This document shows, one piece after another, positions 33,265-44,174 of a stretch of DNA of 64,000 nucleotides (the stretch's first letter is position 1; every line of letters starts with the position of its first letter). The stretch comes from Sinorhizobium glycinis (GTDB lineage Bacteria > Pseudomonadota > Alphaproteobacteria > Rhizobiales > Rhizobiaceae): contig NZ_LPUX01000053.1 in the NCBI RefSeq assembly GCF_001651865.1, forward strand, positions 744,001 to 808,000, given 5' to 3'. The position numbers and the translations under genes were made by a program. The notes below the pieces were generated by a model. The model ran no database searches. It saw only the letters and a list, made by a program, of their open reading frames with translations, and had not been told where the DNA came from.

Positions 33265-33711
33265 TCAGGCCTTCTTGAAGGTGGAGACGACCTTTTCGGC
33301 GGCTTCCTTGCCGGGCTTGGCAACGTTCTCGGCGACCTTGCGGGTGGCTTCCTGCATCGTCTTGGCCTGCTCGACGGCCACTTCGGCCTGCTTGCGGACG
33401 AAGGCGGTCTGCAGCTCGACGAGTTCGGAGAGCGACTTGACACCGAGCAGCGCTTCCATGTGCGAGAGCGAGTTCTCGGCATTGGTGCGCAGCGCGTTGA
33501 TGGCCTTGAGGCCGAGTTCGACGGAGCCGGACTGGGCGTTTTCGAGCGTCGCTTCGACGGTCTTCGTTGCCTCTTCGGCGGCGGTCTTCATCTTGGCATA
33601 GGCGTCCTTCGACTGCACGGCGCCCTTTTCGGCGAACTCGCGGAAGCTGTCGGCAAACTTGGCCGGGTCAAAGGAAAGGGAAAATGCGTCTTCGGTCTTC
33701 TTGGTAGCCAT
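33265..33711 (-). CDS. phaP: phasin (PHB granule-associated protein)
   Basis: A 148-residue, wholly helical amphipathic protein of the phasin 2 family (FADSFREFAEKGAVQSKDAYAKM early; SLSELVELQTAFVRKQAEVAVEQAK late), with no signal or membrane segment and a Lys/Ala-rich C-terminus. Phasins coat polyhydroxybutyrate granules and limit their size. Here the promoter carries two TGC-N3-GCA palindromes, the pattern bound by the PHB-sensing repressor PhaR, one of them covering the -35 element. A strong terminator follows. S. meliloti has a phaP at this location next to cbrA. Confidence 0.93.
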   Translation of the reverse strand: MATKKTEDAFSLSFDPAKFADSFREFAEKGAVQSKDAYAKMKTAAEEATKTVEATLENAQSGSVELGLKAINALRTNAENSLSHMEALLGVKSLSELVELQTAFVRKQAEVAVEQAKTMQEATRKVAENVAKPGKEAAEKVVSTFKKA

Positions 33712-33767
33712 TGTATGCGCTCCTTGGTGCGGCCCTCTTAAGAGGCGCCTTCGTGGGTTATGCCGAT

Positions 33768-33816
33768 CCTATAATCGATATCTTTGTGCATTGCAACAAA
33801 ATTGTGCATCGCACAA
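33768..33816 (-). promoter_or_regulatory. phasin promoter with two PhaR-like operators
   Basis: Minus strand -35 TTGCAA (33791-33796), 17 bases, -10 TATAGG (33768-33773). Palindromes TGCATTGCA (33787-33795) and TTGTGCATCGCACAA (33802-33816) match the TGC-N3-GCA PhaR pattern and are 18 bases apart, on one face of the helix allowing for pitch. Confidence 0.65.
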
Positions 33817-33940
33817 ATCACCGCAATTAACCTTGCGGGGCGAAAGGCGTGGCGGAGAGGGGGCCGTCGCTGGACCCTCGCAGATGCGGCGGGTATTAAT
33901 AGAGTGTTAACACGCAAGCGCCCCGTCAATAGGCCTGCCC

Positions 33941-36900
33941 ATGCCCGCGAGACAGTACCCTTTCATCGACATTGCCGTGCATGCACGGGTGCGGGAGCAT
34001 TTTGCCCGCGGCGATGCGTCGGTTCTTTTTTCGAAGGACTTGGCGCGCGTCTTGTGGGCAAACGACGAGGGCGCCAAGCTGTTCGGCGTCGCTTCGGTCT
34101 ACGATTTCATCGATGGGGCATTGAACGCGAACGACCTCTCGCTGCGCCAGTTGCGCGCTGCTGCAGCGCAGCTTGCCGCAGTCGGCGACCGTCGCCAGCT
34201 GTTGATCCGGATAGCGGCCGGTTTCCGCCGGCTGCCGCTCAATGCGACGGTGGAAATGGTCCGCATCCGCCCGGGCGAGGACGCCGTTCTCTTCACCGCG
34301 CCGCGCAATGGCAAGGCGCTTTCGACGGAAGAACGCGCCGCCGCGATGATCGCCGGGTTGGACGGACCGGATACGCATATGGCCGTGCTCGACGATGACG
34401 GTGGCGTCGTCGCCCAATCGCACGGCTTCGAGCACCTGGGTTTGTCGGCCGAAATCCGGCGGACGCTCGTGACGGCGGTGAAGCGCGAAAAGGACCGGCT
34501 GATCAAGCGCCTCGTCGCCACCGAGAAGGGGCAATTGCCCGCCGCCATCGGCAAGATTTCCGATCACCCGGCACTCCATCTTCTCTTTGCCGTGGAAACG
34601 GCGATCGAAGCGCCGGATGCCGGAGAGACCAGTGCCGAGGACGCGCCAGACGCAATCGCCGCGGCAGCGTCGGCGGAGGTCGAGACCGGGCAGGATGCGC
34701 TTTCGTCGGCCGCACCGGACGAGCCTGCCGAAACAACGGTGCGGGAGGACGCTTCCGAGACCATGCCGGCAACAAAGGTGGACACGGCCGACGAGCCGGC
34801 CGATGCGGCGCCAATCAATGAAGCACAGGGCGAACTGGCTCTCCAGTCCGACGACGAGGCGGCAGAGCCGTCGCAGCCGACGCCGGGCGCCGAAACCCAC
34901 GGGCCCGCGCCGGAAATGGCGGCATCGGACGCCGACAGCGGCACCGCTGCGGCGTCGGGCTTTACCTTCACGCCGGGTAGCCGGGCAGTCCGGTTCGTAT
35001 GGAAGATCGACGCGGAGGGGCGGTTCAACGAAATTTCCGAGGAATTCGCAGCCGCCGTTGGCCCGAAATCGGCCGACGTTGTCGGCGTGACCTTCGCCGA
35101 GCTTGCGGCCCGCTACGATCTCGATCCCGACAACAGGATCAATGAGCTTCTGCATCGCCGCGACACCTGGTCCGGCAAAACCATCCTCTGGCCCGTGGAG
35201 GGGACCAGCCTCAAGGTGCCGGTCGATCTCGCCGCGCTGCCGACCTATTCCCGCTCGCGAGAGTTCGATGGATTCCGCGGCTTCGGCATCGTCAGGGTCG
35301 CCGACGCGGTGGAGGACGAGAAGGCGAGCGGGCTGGCGCTCGGCCGTACCGAGACGCCCCGGCACGAGGGCGTGCCCGTCGAGGGCCAGGCGGAACAAAC
35401 GCCCGAGGAACCGACAACGGCTCAGGGCTGGACAGAAGCGGAATCTCACGCTTCCGACGCGGCCGATACCCCGCAAAGCGAGTTCGTCGACGGCGCGGCG
35501 GGAGAAACACCGGCGGCGGAGGGCCCGTTTGCCGGCGAGCGGCCTGCCCTTCGCATTATCGATACGCCGGCGCGGCCGCCCTCCGACAAGGTCATCGATC
35601 TCGACGAGCGCCGGCCGGCGGGTTCGGGGGTGTTGACGCGCGGCGAGCAGGCGGCCTTCCGCGAGATTGCGCGCCAGCTCGGCGCCCATTTCGGCGAGCC
35701 TGCCACGCCGGCAGATGCGGCAGGCGAGGACGACGAGCGCCCGGCACGCGCGACGCCTGCGGCCGAAGCCACCGCCTCCGCCGACACGGAAAGTGCATCA
35801 CCGGACGAGGCGCCTGCCGCCCGGCCAGACGACATGGGGCCTGCGGCCCGCGATGATGCGCCCCCTGCCCCGCGCAGCGGCGTCGGCATGAGCAGCGAAA
35901 TCCTTGATCGGCTGCCTGTCGCGCTCCTCATTCATCATGGCGACGAACTGCTGCACGCCAATCCGGAATTCCTGCGGCTGACCGGCTACCCGAAACTCGA
36001 GGCCTTCGAGCAGGAGGGAGGATTGGAAGCGCTCTTCGCCTATGGCGGCGAATCCGATGAGAGTGAGCCGGATGGGACGATGACCCTGGTCCGCGCCAAT
36101 GGTCAGCTTGCGCAGGTCAACGCCCACCTCCATTCGATCCAGTGGGAGGGGAGAAGCGCGCTCATGCTCGCTTTGGCTCCCGCGGCCGCACGCGCTGCCG
36201 ATGAGGCTTCGCTCCACGCAGACGCCTCGCCGGGAGTCGAGGCGCGGCTGCGGATGGAAATCGACGAACTTCGCTCGATCCTCGAGACGGCCACCGACGG
36301 AGTGGTGGTCCTCGGGCAGGACGGCGACATCCGCACGATGAACCGCTCGGCGAGCGCACTCTTCAACTATGACGAAGAGGAGATGCGCGGAAAGCCGTTT
36401 GCCGCCCTCTTCGCCCATGAGAGCCAGAAGGCGGTGATCGACTACCTCCACGGCCTTTCCGGCCATGGCGTCGCAAGCGTGCTCAACGATGGCCGGGAAG
36501 TGATCGGCCGGGAAGCGGGCGGCGGCTTCATTCCACTGTTCATGACCATCGGGCGGCTCTCCTCCTCCAACGGCTATTGCGCCGTGATACGCGACATCAC
36601 CCAATGGAAGCGGACAGAGGAGGAACTGCGCAACGCCAAGCGTGCCGCAGAGACCGCAAACGCCCACAAGACCGAGTTTCTCGCAAGGGTGAGCCACGAG
36701 ATCCGCACGCCGCTCAACGCCATCATCGGCTTTTCCGACATGATGGCGAGCGAGCATTTCGGACCGATCGGCCATCCTCGCTACATCGAATATGCCGGCG
36801 ATATCGGCCGGTCGGGGCGGCACGTGCTCGACATCGTCAACGACCTGCTCGACATCTCGAAGATCGAGGCGGGCGAGATGGAGCTCGATTTCAGTGCCGT

Positions 36901-37366
36901 CGACCTCAACGAGGCGGTCTCCGAAGCCGTATCGCTGGTGCAGCCGCAGGCCAACAGCCAGCGCGTCATCATCCGCACCTCGCTGTCCGGCTCGGTGCCG
37001 GAGGTCGTGGCGGACGGCCGGTCGATCAAGCAGATCGCGCTCAACATACTGGCGAACGCCATCCGCTTCACGCCGTCCGGCGGGCAGATCGTCGTGTCGA
37101 CCTCCTACGAGACGAACGGCAGCGTCATCCTCAGGATTCGCGACACGGGGATCGGCATGACGCGCAACGAGCTCGATCAGGCGATGAAACCGTTCAGGCA
37201 GGTGACGACCGGCGGACGCAAGCGTGGCGAGGGCACCGGCCTCGGGCTGCCGCTGACGAAGGCGATGGCCGAGGCGAACCGCGCCCATTTCGCCATCAGC
37301 TCCGCCCCGAACGAGGGGACGCTGGTTGAAGTATCCTTCCCGTCGCAACGCGTCTTGGCGAACTGA
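33941..37366 (+). CDS. cbrA: large PAS-domain sensor histidine kinase CbrA
   Basis: An 1141-residue soluble kinase with no membrane segment. The N-terminal region (1-220) is PAS-like; then come a low-complexity Ala/Glu/Asp/Pro linker (about 225-345), a PAS-like module (about 345-460), a second acidic linker (about 465-640), PAS modules (about 650-750 and 775-890), HisKA and HATPase. The phospho-acceptor is His919 in FLARVSHEIRTPLN; the N box is NILANAIRF, with DTGIGM and GEGTGLGL. In S. meliloti CbrA acts in the DivK/CtrA cell-cycle circuit and affects exopolysaccharide and symbiosis. The SD at the ATG is weak. It shares its promoter region with the divergent phasin. Confidence 0.9.
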   Translation: MPARQYPFIDIAVHARVREHFARGDASVLFSKDLARVLWANDEGAKLFGVASVYDFIDGALNANDLSLRQLRAAAAQLAAVGDRRQLLIRIAAGFRRLPLNATVEMVRIRPGEDAVLFTAPRNGKALSTEERAAAMIAGLDGPDTHMAVLDDDGGVVAQSHGFEHLGLSAEIRRTLVTAVKREKDRLIKRLVATEKGQLPAAIGKISDHPALHLLFAVETAIEAPDAGETSAEDAPDAIAAAASAEVETGQDALSSAAPDEPAETTVREDASETMPATKVDTADEPADAAPINEAQGELALQSDDEAAEPSQPTPGAETHGPAPEMAASDADSGTAAASGFTFTPGSRAVRFVWKIDAEGRFNEISEEFAAAVGPKSADVVGVTFAELAARYDLDPDNRINELLHRRDTWSGKTILWPVEGTSLKVPVDLAALPTYSRSREFDGFRGFGIVRVADAVEDEKASGLALGRTETPRHEGVPVEGQAEQTPEEPTTAQGWTEAESHASDAADTPQSEFVDGAAGETPAAEGPFAGERPALRIIDTPARPPSDKVIDLDERRPAGSGVLTRGEQAAFREIARQLGAHFGEPATPADAAGEDDERPARATPAAEATASADTESASPDEAPAARPDDMGPAARDDAPPAPRSGVGMSSEILDRLPVALLIHHGDELLHANPEFLRLTGYPKLEAFEQEGGLEALFAYGGESDESEPDGTMTLVRANGQLAQVNAHLHSIQWEGRSALMLALAPAAARAADEASLHADASPGVEARLRMEIDELRSILETATDGVVVLGQDGDIRTMNRSASALFNYDEEEMRGKPFAALFAHESQKAVIDYLHGLSGHGVASVLNDGREVIGREAGGGFIPLFMTIGRLSSSNGYCAVIRDITQWKRTEEELRNAKRAAETANAHKTEFLARVSHEIRTPLNAIIGFSDMMASEHFGPIGHPRYIEYAGDIGRSGRHVLDIVNDLLDISKIEAGEMELDFSAVDLNEAVSEAVSLVQPQANSQRVIIRTSLSGSVPEVVADGRSIKQIALNILANAIRFTPSGGQIVVSTSYETNGSVILRIRDTGIGMTRNELDQAMKPFRQVTTGGRKRGEGTGLGLPLTKAMAEANRAHFAISSAPNEGTLVEVSFPSQRVLAN

Positions 37367-37395
37367 GGGCCGATGCTGTAAGGAAATGTTGACCT

Positions 37396-37418
37396 GCGGG
37401 AGCCAGTTTGGCTCCCGC
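37396..37418 (+). terminator. hairpin between cbrA and the iron permease gene
   Basis: Perfect 9-bp stem GCGGGAGCC / GGCTCCCGC with loop AGTTT, 30 bases after the cbrA stop. There is no T-tract, so it may be a weak terminator, an attenuator or an mRNA-processing signal. Confidence 0.5.
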
Positions 37419-37447
37419 CAGCAGCACCTTGCCCCGGAACGGATCGT

Positions 37448-39130
37448 TTGTACTTCACCGCCAAGAGCCTCAAGCGACGCTATGCCAGGTCGGGCACGGG
37501 CCTGACGCATCGGCTGCTCGCAACCTGGTCCGGCCTCGCCTCCGCAATCGTGCTGATGCCGATCGTCGCGATTGCGTGGCTTGCGGTGACCGGCGGCGGT
37601 GCGGACTGGCCGCACCTCATCGAGAATGTGATCCCCCGCGCCACCTTGAGAACGCTGATGCTCGTGGGACTGACGGGCGCGTCGACGGCCGTCGTCGGCA
37701 TCTTGACGGCGTGGCTGGTGGCGACCTGCGAATTTCCTCTGCGCCGGTTTCTCTCCGCCATGCTCGTGCTGCCGCTCGCGATCCCGGCCTATCTCGCCGC
37801 CTATGCCTTCGGAGAGCTCCTGACCTTCACCGGACCGGTCCAGGGGCTGATCCGGGCGCTCTTCGGCTTTCAGACGAGCCGGGACTACTGGTTTCCGGAC
37901 GTGCGCTCGCTCGGCGGCGCGGTGCTGGTGATGAGCTCGGTCCTCTATCCCTATATCTATCTTGCCTGCCGCTCGATGTTCCTGATGCAGGGCCGTGCGG
38001 CGGCCGATGTGGCGCGCACGCTCGGAGCCGGGCCGGTCAAGGTTTTCCTGAAAATCCAGATCCCGATGGCAAGACCAGCCATCATGATCGGCTTGACGCT
38101 CGTCGCCATGGAGACGATGAACGACATCGGCGCGGTCGAGTTTCTCGGCGTCCAGACCCTGACTTTCTCGATCTTCGATACCTGGCTCAACCGCGGCAGC
38201 CTTGCCGGTGCGGCGCAGATCGCCTGTATCATGCTGGTCTTCATCGGCGCGTTGATGATGGTCGAGCGCGCCGCACGTCGCAGCCAGCGCTTCTCCAGCC
38301 AGAAGACGACGGCCGCCGTCCACGACGCAGTGCGCCTCGAGCTTTCCGGCTGGAAGAAATGGACGGCAATGCTCGTCTGCCTGCTGCCTGTCCTATCGGG
38401 CTTCGCCGTGCCCTTGCTGATCCTCGGCAACTACGCGCTGAGGCGCCTCGACCAGTTCCTGGCGCCGCGCCTCCTCGACGCTTTGCTGCACAGCGTCCTT
38501 GTTTCCGGACTGACGGCACTCGCCGCCGTCTTCCTGGGGTTCGTTCTGGCCTATGCGGCCCGCACCGGCCGCTCTCCGATCACGGAAGTCGCCGGGCGGC
38601 TCGCCTCCTTCGGGTACGGCGTGCCGGGCACGGTTCTGGCGATCGGCGTGCTCTTTCCGCTCGCGGCGCTCGACAATGCCTTCGACGCCTGGATGCGCGA
38701 CGTTTTCGGCGTCTCCACCGGCCTCATCCTCAGCGGCACCGGCTTTGCGATCGTCTATGCCTGCGCGGTGCGGTTCCTGACCATGGCCGAGGGGACGCTC
38801 GAGGCCGGCTTCCACAAGCTCTCGCCGCATCTCGACATGGCAGCCCGCGCGCTCGGCCGAACCAGCGCCCAGACCTTGCGCTCGGTGCTGCTGCCGATGA
38901 TGCGCCCGGCGGTGCTGACGTCCGCATTGCTCGTCTTCATCGAAACGATGAAGGAGCTTTCCGCGACCATCATGCTGCGGCCGTTCAATTTCAACACGCT
39001 TGCCACGCTCGTCTACGAGGATGCCTCGCGCGCAAAGGTCGAGGATGCCTCCGTCGCCGCGATGATCATCGTCATCGCCGGCATGATCCCGGTCATTCTA
39101 GTGTCGCGGTCGCTTGAAAGTCGCTCCTAG
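37448..39130 (+). CDS. iron(III) ABC transporter permease, fused double domain (FbpB type)
   Basis: A 560-residue inner-membrane permease made of two homologous halves of about six helices each. Each half carries an EAA loop: AADVARTLGAGPVKVFLKIQIP in the first half and DMAARALGRTSAQTLRSVLLP in the second, as in FbpB/SfuB. The start is a TTG at 37448 (MYFTAKSLKRRYARSG); no good SD is seen and a later start is possible. It probably works with FbpA from 26.2 kb and an ATPase encoded elsewhere. It lies 81 bases after cbrA with a hairpin between. Confidence 0.87.
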   Translation: MYFTAKSLKRRYARSGTGLTHRLLATWSGLASAIVLMPIVAIAWLAVTGGGADWPHLIENVIPRATLRTLMLVGLTGASTAVVGILTAWLVATCEFPLRRFLSAMLVLPLAIPAYLAAYAFGELLTFTGPVQGLIRALFGFQTSRDYWFPDVRSLGGAVLVMSSVLYPYIYLACRSMFLMQGRAAADVARTLGAGPVKVFLKIQIPMARPAIMIGLTLVAMETMNDIGAVEFLGVQTLTFSIFDTWLNRGSLAGAAQIACIMLVFIGALMMVERAARRSQRFSSQKTTAAVHDAVRLELSGWKKWTAMLVCLLPVLSGFAVPLLILGNYALRRLDQFLAPRLLDALLHSVLVSGLTALAAVFLGFVLAYAARTGRSPITEVAGRLASFGYGVPGTVLAIGVLFPLAALDNAFDAWMRDVFGVSTGLILSGTGFAIVYACAVRFLTMAEGTLEAGFHKLSPHLDMAARALGRTSAQTLRSVLLPMMRPAVLTSALLVFIETMKELSATIMLRPFNFNTLATLVYEDASRAKVEDASVAAMIIVIAGMIPVILVSRSLESRS

Positions 39131-39401
39131 AGCCCATCCGGGCAAAAAAAGAGGCAGCTCGCGGCCGCCTCTGAAGTCATGCTAACCAACAAATGCTCGA
39201 GAACTCGGGACGTCATGTCTGTTACAGCATCGCTGCTGCGGCACCGGCGCCTTGATGCACCGGCCTCCAGTTGGATCGACCATGCCCCGGCAAACGTAAA
39301 CAAGACCTTACCGCCGGACCCGGCAATTTTAGCCAATGAGCCGCAACTCGGCTTGCTTGGTTAATTCCGCAGCGGCGAACAGGTTAACGGACGCCCGGTC
39401 C
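39131..39401 (-). other. intergenic region ending in a strong minus-strand terminator; possible 3' UTR or small RNA
   Basis: The 271 bases hold no convincing gene. A weak 69-codon minus-strand frame crosses the terminator. Transcripts running leftward from acsA2 would have a 3' UTR of about 230 bases with several short inverted repeats before the terminator at 39144-39172. Confidence 0.45.
39144..39172 (-). terminator. rho-independent terminator, minus strand
   Basis: AGAGGC ... GCCTCT hairpin with GC-rich interior (39150-39172) followed by seven T on the minus strand. Confidence 0.82.
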
Positions 39402-41354
<1,953 letters not shown>

Positions 41355-41520
41355 GTTTTCCTCCACTCCTCTGCCCTGTTCTATACCATGCTGCAACGCA
41401 AAATAAACAGCATGCATGCCGGCCCGGCACTCGCCAGCGCGACATTTCCATGTCAGTTGCATTTACCCTCTTCAGGGCCTATCCAGACGGTTTCACCGAG
41501 GCGATGCCGACCTGACCGAA

Positions 41521-43341
41521 ATGACCAGACCGATCCGGAAAATATCGCGCGTCTTGAGGCTGCGCCTGCGCCGCAGCCATTACGTCTGGTCTGCCGCGAT
41601 CGGCGTCGTTCTCGCCGTCGGGTACAACGCCGCTCTGCCCCTGCTCGTTTCGACAACCGGCGTGCGCGCGGCGATGGAGCGGACGCTTGACGGCTGGTCG
41701 GGCGGCAAGAGCAGGATCAAAGGTGAACCGGAGATCCGATTCTGGCCGGAACCGCTGTTGATCCTGCCTTCGGCGACGATCGAATCGACCGGCTCCGAAC
41801 CCCGACCGCTTGCCGAAATCGGCCGCATTAGCGCATCGTTCAGCCCGCTTTCGGCCCTTATCGGCGAACCGGCGCTTGAGGAAATCAGCCTTGTCGATCC
41901 GGTCATCACGATCGAGCGCCAGGCCGACGGCACGATCAACTGGCAAAGGCCGCATTGGCTCACCCCGCCCGAGGCTGCGGCATCGGCGCAGGCAAGCGCC
42001 TTCGGGGATATCGCGATCGTCAATGGCCGGCTGCGCGTGCTCGACCGAATGGCCGGTGGCAACGACGTCGACATTCCCGGAATCTCCGGCACGATCAAGT
42101 GGCCCTCCTTCGCTGAACGGTTGAGCGCGCAACTGTCGGCGCGCTTTGGCGGCGAGGAGCTTGCCTGGGCGTTCGTCTGCGAGGACCCCCTCACTCTCTT
42201 CGCGCGACGGAACGCGTTTCTCAAGACGTCGATCACATCGGCGCCGCTGACCTTCTCCTTCGAGGGCGTCGGCAATCTTTCGTCCGTTCCCTTCGCGTCG
42301 GGCCATCTCCAGATGTCCGCGACCTCGCTCGCAACGCTCGTCGAATGGTACCAGGGCACTTCGGCAGCGACGCTCCCGCCGGGTGGAATAAGCATCGACA
42401 CCAGGGTGACCACCGGCGAGAAGACGCTCAAGCTGGACGATTTGGCGTTCACGATGGGCGGCGCCAGCGCAACGGGCGTGCTGGACATCGCGCTGCAGGA
42501 CGGCAAGGCGCCGACCCTCGAGGGGACGCTCGCCTTCGATCGCATCGACCTCAACGGCGTACCGGTCAGTGCGCTCACACCGCTTGGCCGGGACGACCGT
42601 CTATGGCGCCTGGTGGAAGCCTTCGTCGGCGCCTGGCACACGGACGTTCGGCTTTCCTCCCAGGAGGTCCTCGCCGGTCCCCTGCACCTCACGGACGTGG
42701 CCGCAGGAGTGATGATCGATGGCCGCCGCGCCTCACTCGACATTGGCGACAGCAATTATGCCAATGGCAGCTTGAGCGGCCGGGTCGTGCTCTCGGAAGA
42801 AGGGCTGGAGCACGGCGGTCGCCTTCAGGCGCGCCTCAAGGACGCGGATTTCGCCGCGGTGCTCAGCGGCTTCGGCATCCGCGGTCCGGTCCCGGACGGC
42901 CGGGGAATTCTCAGTATCGACATCGGAACCGATCGCGCCGTCTGGGCGGCCGGCCTTGGCGACTTTTCGGGCAATCTCGCTTTTTCACTGGCGAATGGCA
43001 GCATCGCCGGTTTCGACGCCCACGCCTTCGCCGATCTCGTGCGAAAGGGCGAGTTCTTTTCGCTCTCTCAAGCGAATGAGGCCAGCTTCGATTTCAAGGT
43101 GGCGAACGTAAAGGCCAGCTTTGCCGACGGCACGGCGCGGCTCGACCGGGCCGATTTCGCCGGAACGTCGGGTAACTTGTCCGTTGCCGGCGTCGTCCCC
43201 TATCGCAACGGCAGCCTCGCGCTTGCCGGAACACTGCAAGCCGAGACGCCCGGCGGCAACCAACCGGTTCGCTTCTTCGTCGGCGGCTCCTGGCCGAATC
43301 CGGTCATATCGCCGCTTTCCGTGCTCGTCGCCCCGAAATAG
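41521..43341 (+). CDS. AsmA-like envelope protein
   Basis: A 606-residue protein anchored by one N-terminal helix (residues about 20-38; SAAIGVVLAVGYNAALPLLV) with the rest periplasmic. It has AsmA-type N-terminal sequence (GEPEIRFWPEPLLILPSATIE) and the C-terminal AsmA_2 pattern (LADLVRKGEFFSLSQANEASFDFKVANVKASFADGTARLD). AsmA/TamB-like proteins are thought to bridge the periplasm and move phospholipid. The start ATG at 41521 gives a short basic N-terminus before the anchor; the frame is open 35 codons upstream. It is convergent with potI. Confidence 0.82.
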   Translation: MTRPIRKISRVLRLRLRRSHYVWSAAIGVVLAVGYNAALPLLVSTTGVRAAMERTLDGWSGGKSRIKGEPEIRFWPEPLLILPSATIESTGSEPRPLAEIGRISASFSPLSALIGEPALEEISLVDPVITIERQADGTINWQRPHWLTPPEAAASAQASAFGDIAIVNGRLRVLDRMAGGNDVDIPGISGTIKWPSFAERLSAQLSARFGGEELAWAFVCEDPLTLFARRNAFLKTSITSAPLTFSFEGVGNLSSVPFASGHLQMSATSLATLVEWYQGTSAATLPPGGISIDTRVTTGEKTLKLDDLAFTMGGASATGVLDIALQDGKAPTLEGTLAFDRIDLNGVPVSALTPLGRDDRLWRLVEAFVGAWHTDVRLSSQEVLAGPLHLTDVAAGVMIDGRRASLDIGDSNYANGSLSGRVVLSEEGLEHGGRLQARLKDADFAAVLSGFGIRGPVPDGRGILSIDIGTDRAVWAAGLGDFSGNLAFSLANGSIAGFDAHAFADLVRKGEFFSLSQANEASFDFKVANVKASFADGTARLDRADFAGTSGNLSVAGVVPYRNGSLALAGTLQAETPGGNQPVRFFVGGSWPNPVISPLSVLVAPK

Positions 43342-43349
43342 CCCGCAAG

Positions 43350-44171
43350 TCATCCGATCGCCGCAATGGCGGCGCGCTCATCCCTTTCCCGCTGGACCTC
43401 TCGCCGCTTGGTGACGATCGAAGCGACGACGACGCCCAGCGCCACGATACCGATCAGGATGGTGCAGATCGCATTGATCTCCGGCGTCACGCCAAGGCGC
43501 ACCTGGCTGTAGATCTTCATCGGCAGCGTTGTCGCGCCTGGCCCGGTGGTGAAGCTCGATATGACGAGGTCATCGAGCGACAGCGTGAAGGCCAGGACCC
43601 AGCCTGAAAACACCGCCGGGGCGATCACCGGCAGGGTGATGGCGAAGAAGGTCCGCACAGGCGTCGCGCCGAGATCGAGCGCCGCCTCCTCGATCGACTG
43701 GTCGAAGCTCAACAGGCGCGACTGTACGACCACTGCGACAAAGCACATCGTGAAGGTGATGTGTGCGAGCGTGATCGTCCAGAAACCGCGATCGAACCCG
43801 ATCGCGACGAAGAGCAGCAGCAGCGACAGGCCGGTGATCACCTCCGGCATGACCAGCGGCGCATAGACCATACCGGAGAAAAGCACACGGCCGCGGAAGC
43901 GCGAATAGCGCACCAGCGCGAGCGCCGCCAATGTGCCGAGAACCGTCGCGCAGGTGGCCGACAGCAGCCCGACGCGGATGGTCACCCAGGCGGCATCGAG
44001 GAGCCCTTGGTTGTGCCAGAGCTGGCTATACCACTTGGTCGAAAAGCCGGCCCAGACCGTCACCAGTTTCGACTCGTTGAAGGAGAAGATCACCAGAAGC
44101 ACGATCGGCAGGTAGAGAAAGCCGAACCCCAGGACGACGGAGGCGATGTTGAAGCGGGACCATTTTTCCAT
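43350..44171 (-). CDS. potI: putrescine ABC transporter permease
   Basis: A 273-residue permease with six helices, starting MEKWSRFNIASVVLGFGFLYLP. EAA loop EEAALDLGATPVRTFFAITLP, and the PotI-like segment LDDLVISSFTTGPGATTLPMKIYSQVRLGV. It is the last gene of potFGHI, 3 bases after potH. Confidence 0.93.
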   Translation of the reverse strand: MEKWSRFNIASVVLGFGFLYLPIVLLVIFSFNESKLVTVWAGFSTKWYSQLWHNQGLLDAAWVTIRVGLLSATCATVLGTLAALALVRYSRFRGRVLFSGMVYAPLVMPEVITGLSLLLLFVAIGFDRGFWTITLAHITFTMCFVAVVVQSRLLSFDQSIEEAALDLGATPVRTFFAITLPVIAPAVFSGWVLAFTLSLDDLVISSFTTGPGATTLPMKIYSQVRLGVTPEINAICTILIGIVALGVVVASIVTKRREVQRERDERAAIAAIG

Positions 44172-44174
44172 GTC

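Noticed and set aside
35798-38323. 841-codon minus-strand open frame over cbrA and the permease
   Set aside because: Antisense shadow; low-complexity Arg/His/Asp composition, spans two genes and their gap, no start signal.
37408-39117. 569-codon plus-strand frame overlapping the iron permease in another phase
   Set aside because: The hydrophobic permease frame carries both EAA loops; the alternative is Arg/Pro-rich and lacks any motif.
39127-39336. 69-codon minus-strand frame behind acsA2
   Set aside because: It reads through the terminator hairpin and T-tract, and has no SD; a non-coding explanation is simpler.
41392-41400. TGC-N3-GCA site upstream of acsA2 as a PhaR operator
   Set aside because: A single 6-base match without extended symmetry is expected by chance in a gap of this size; kept only as a remark under the gene.
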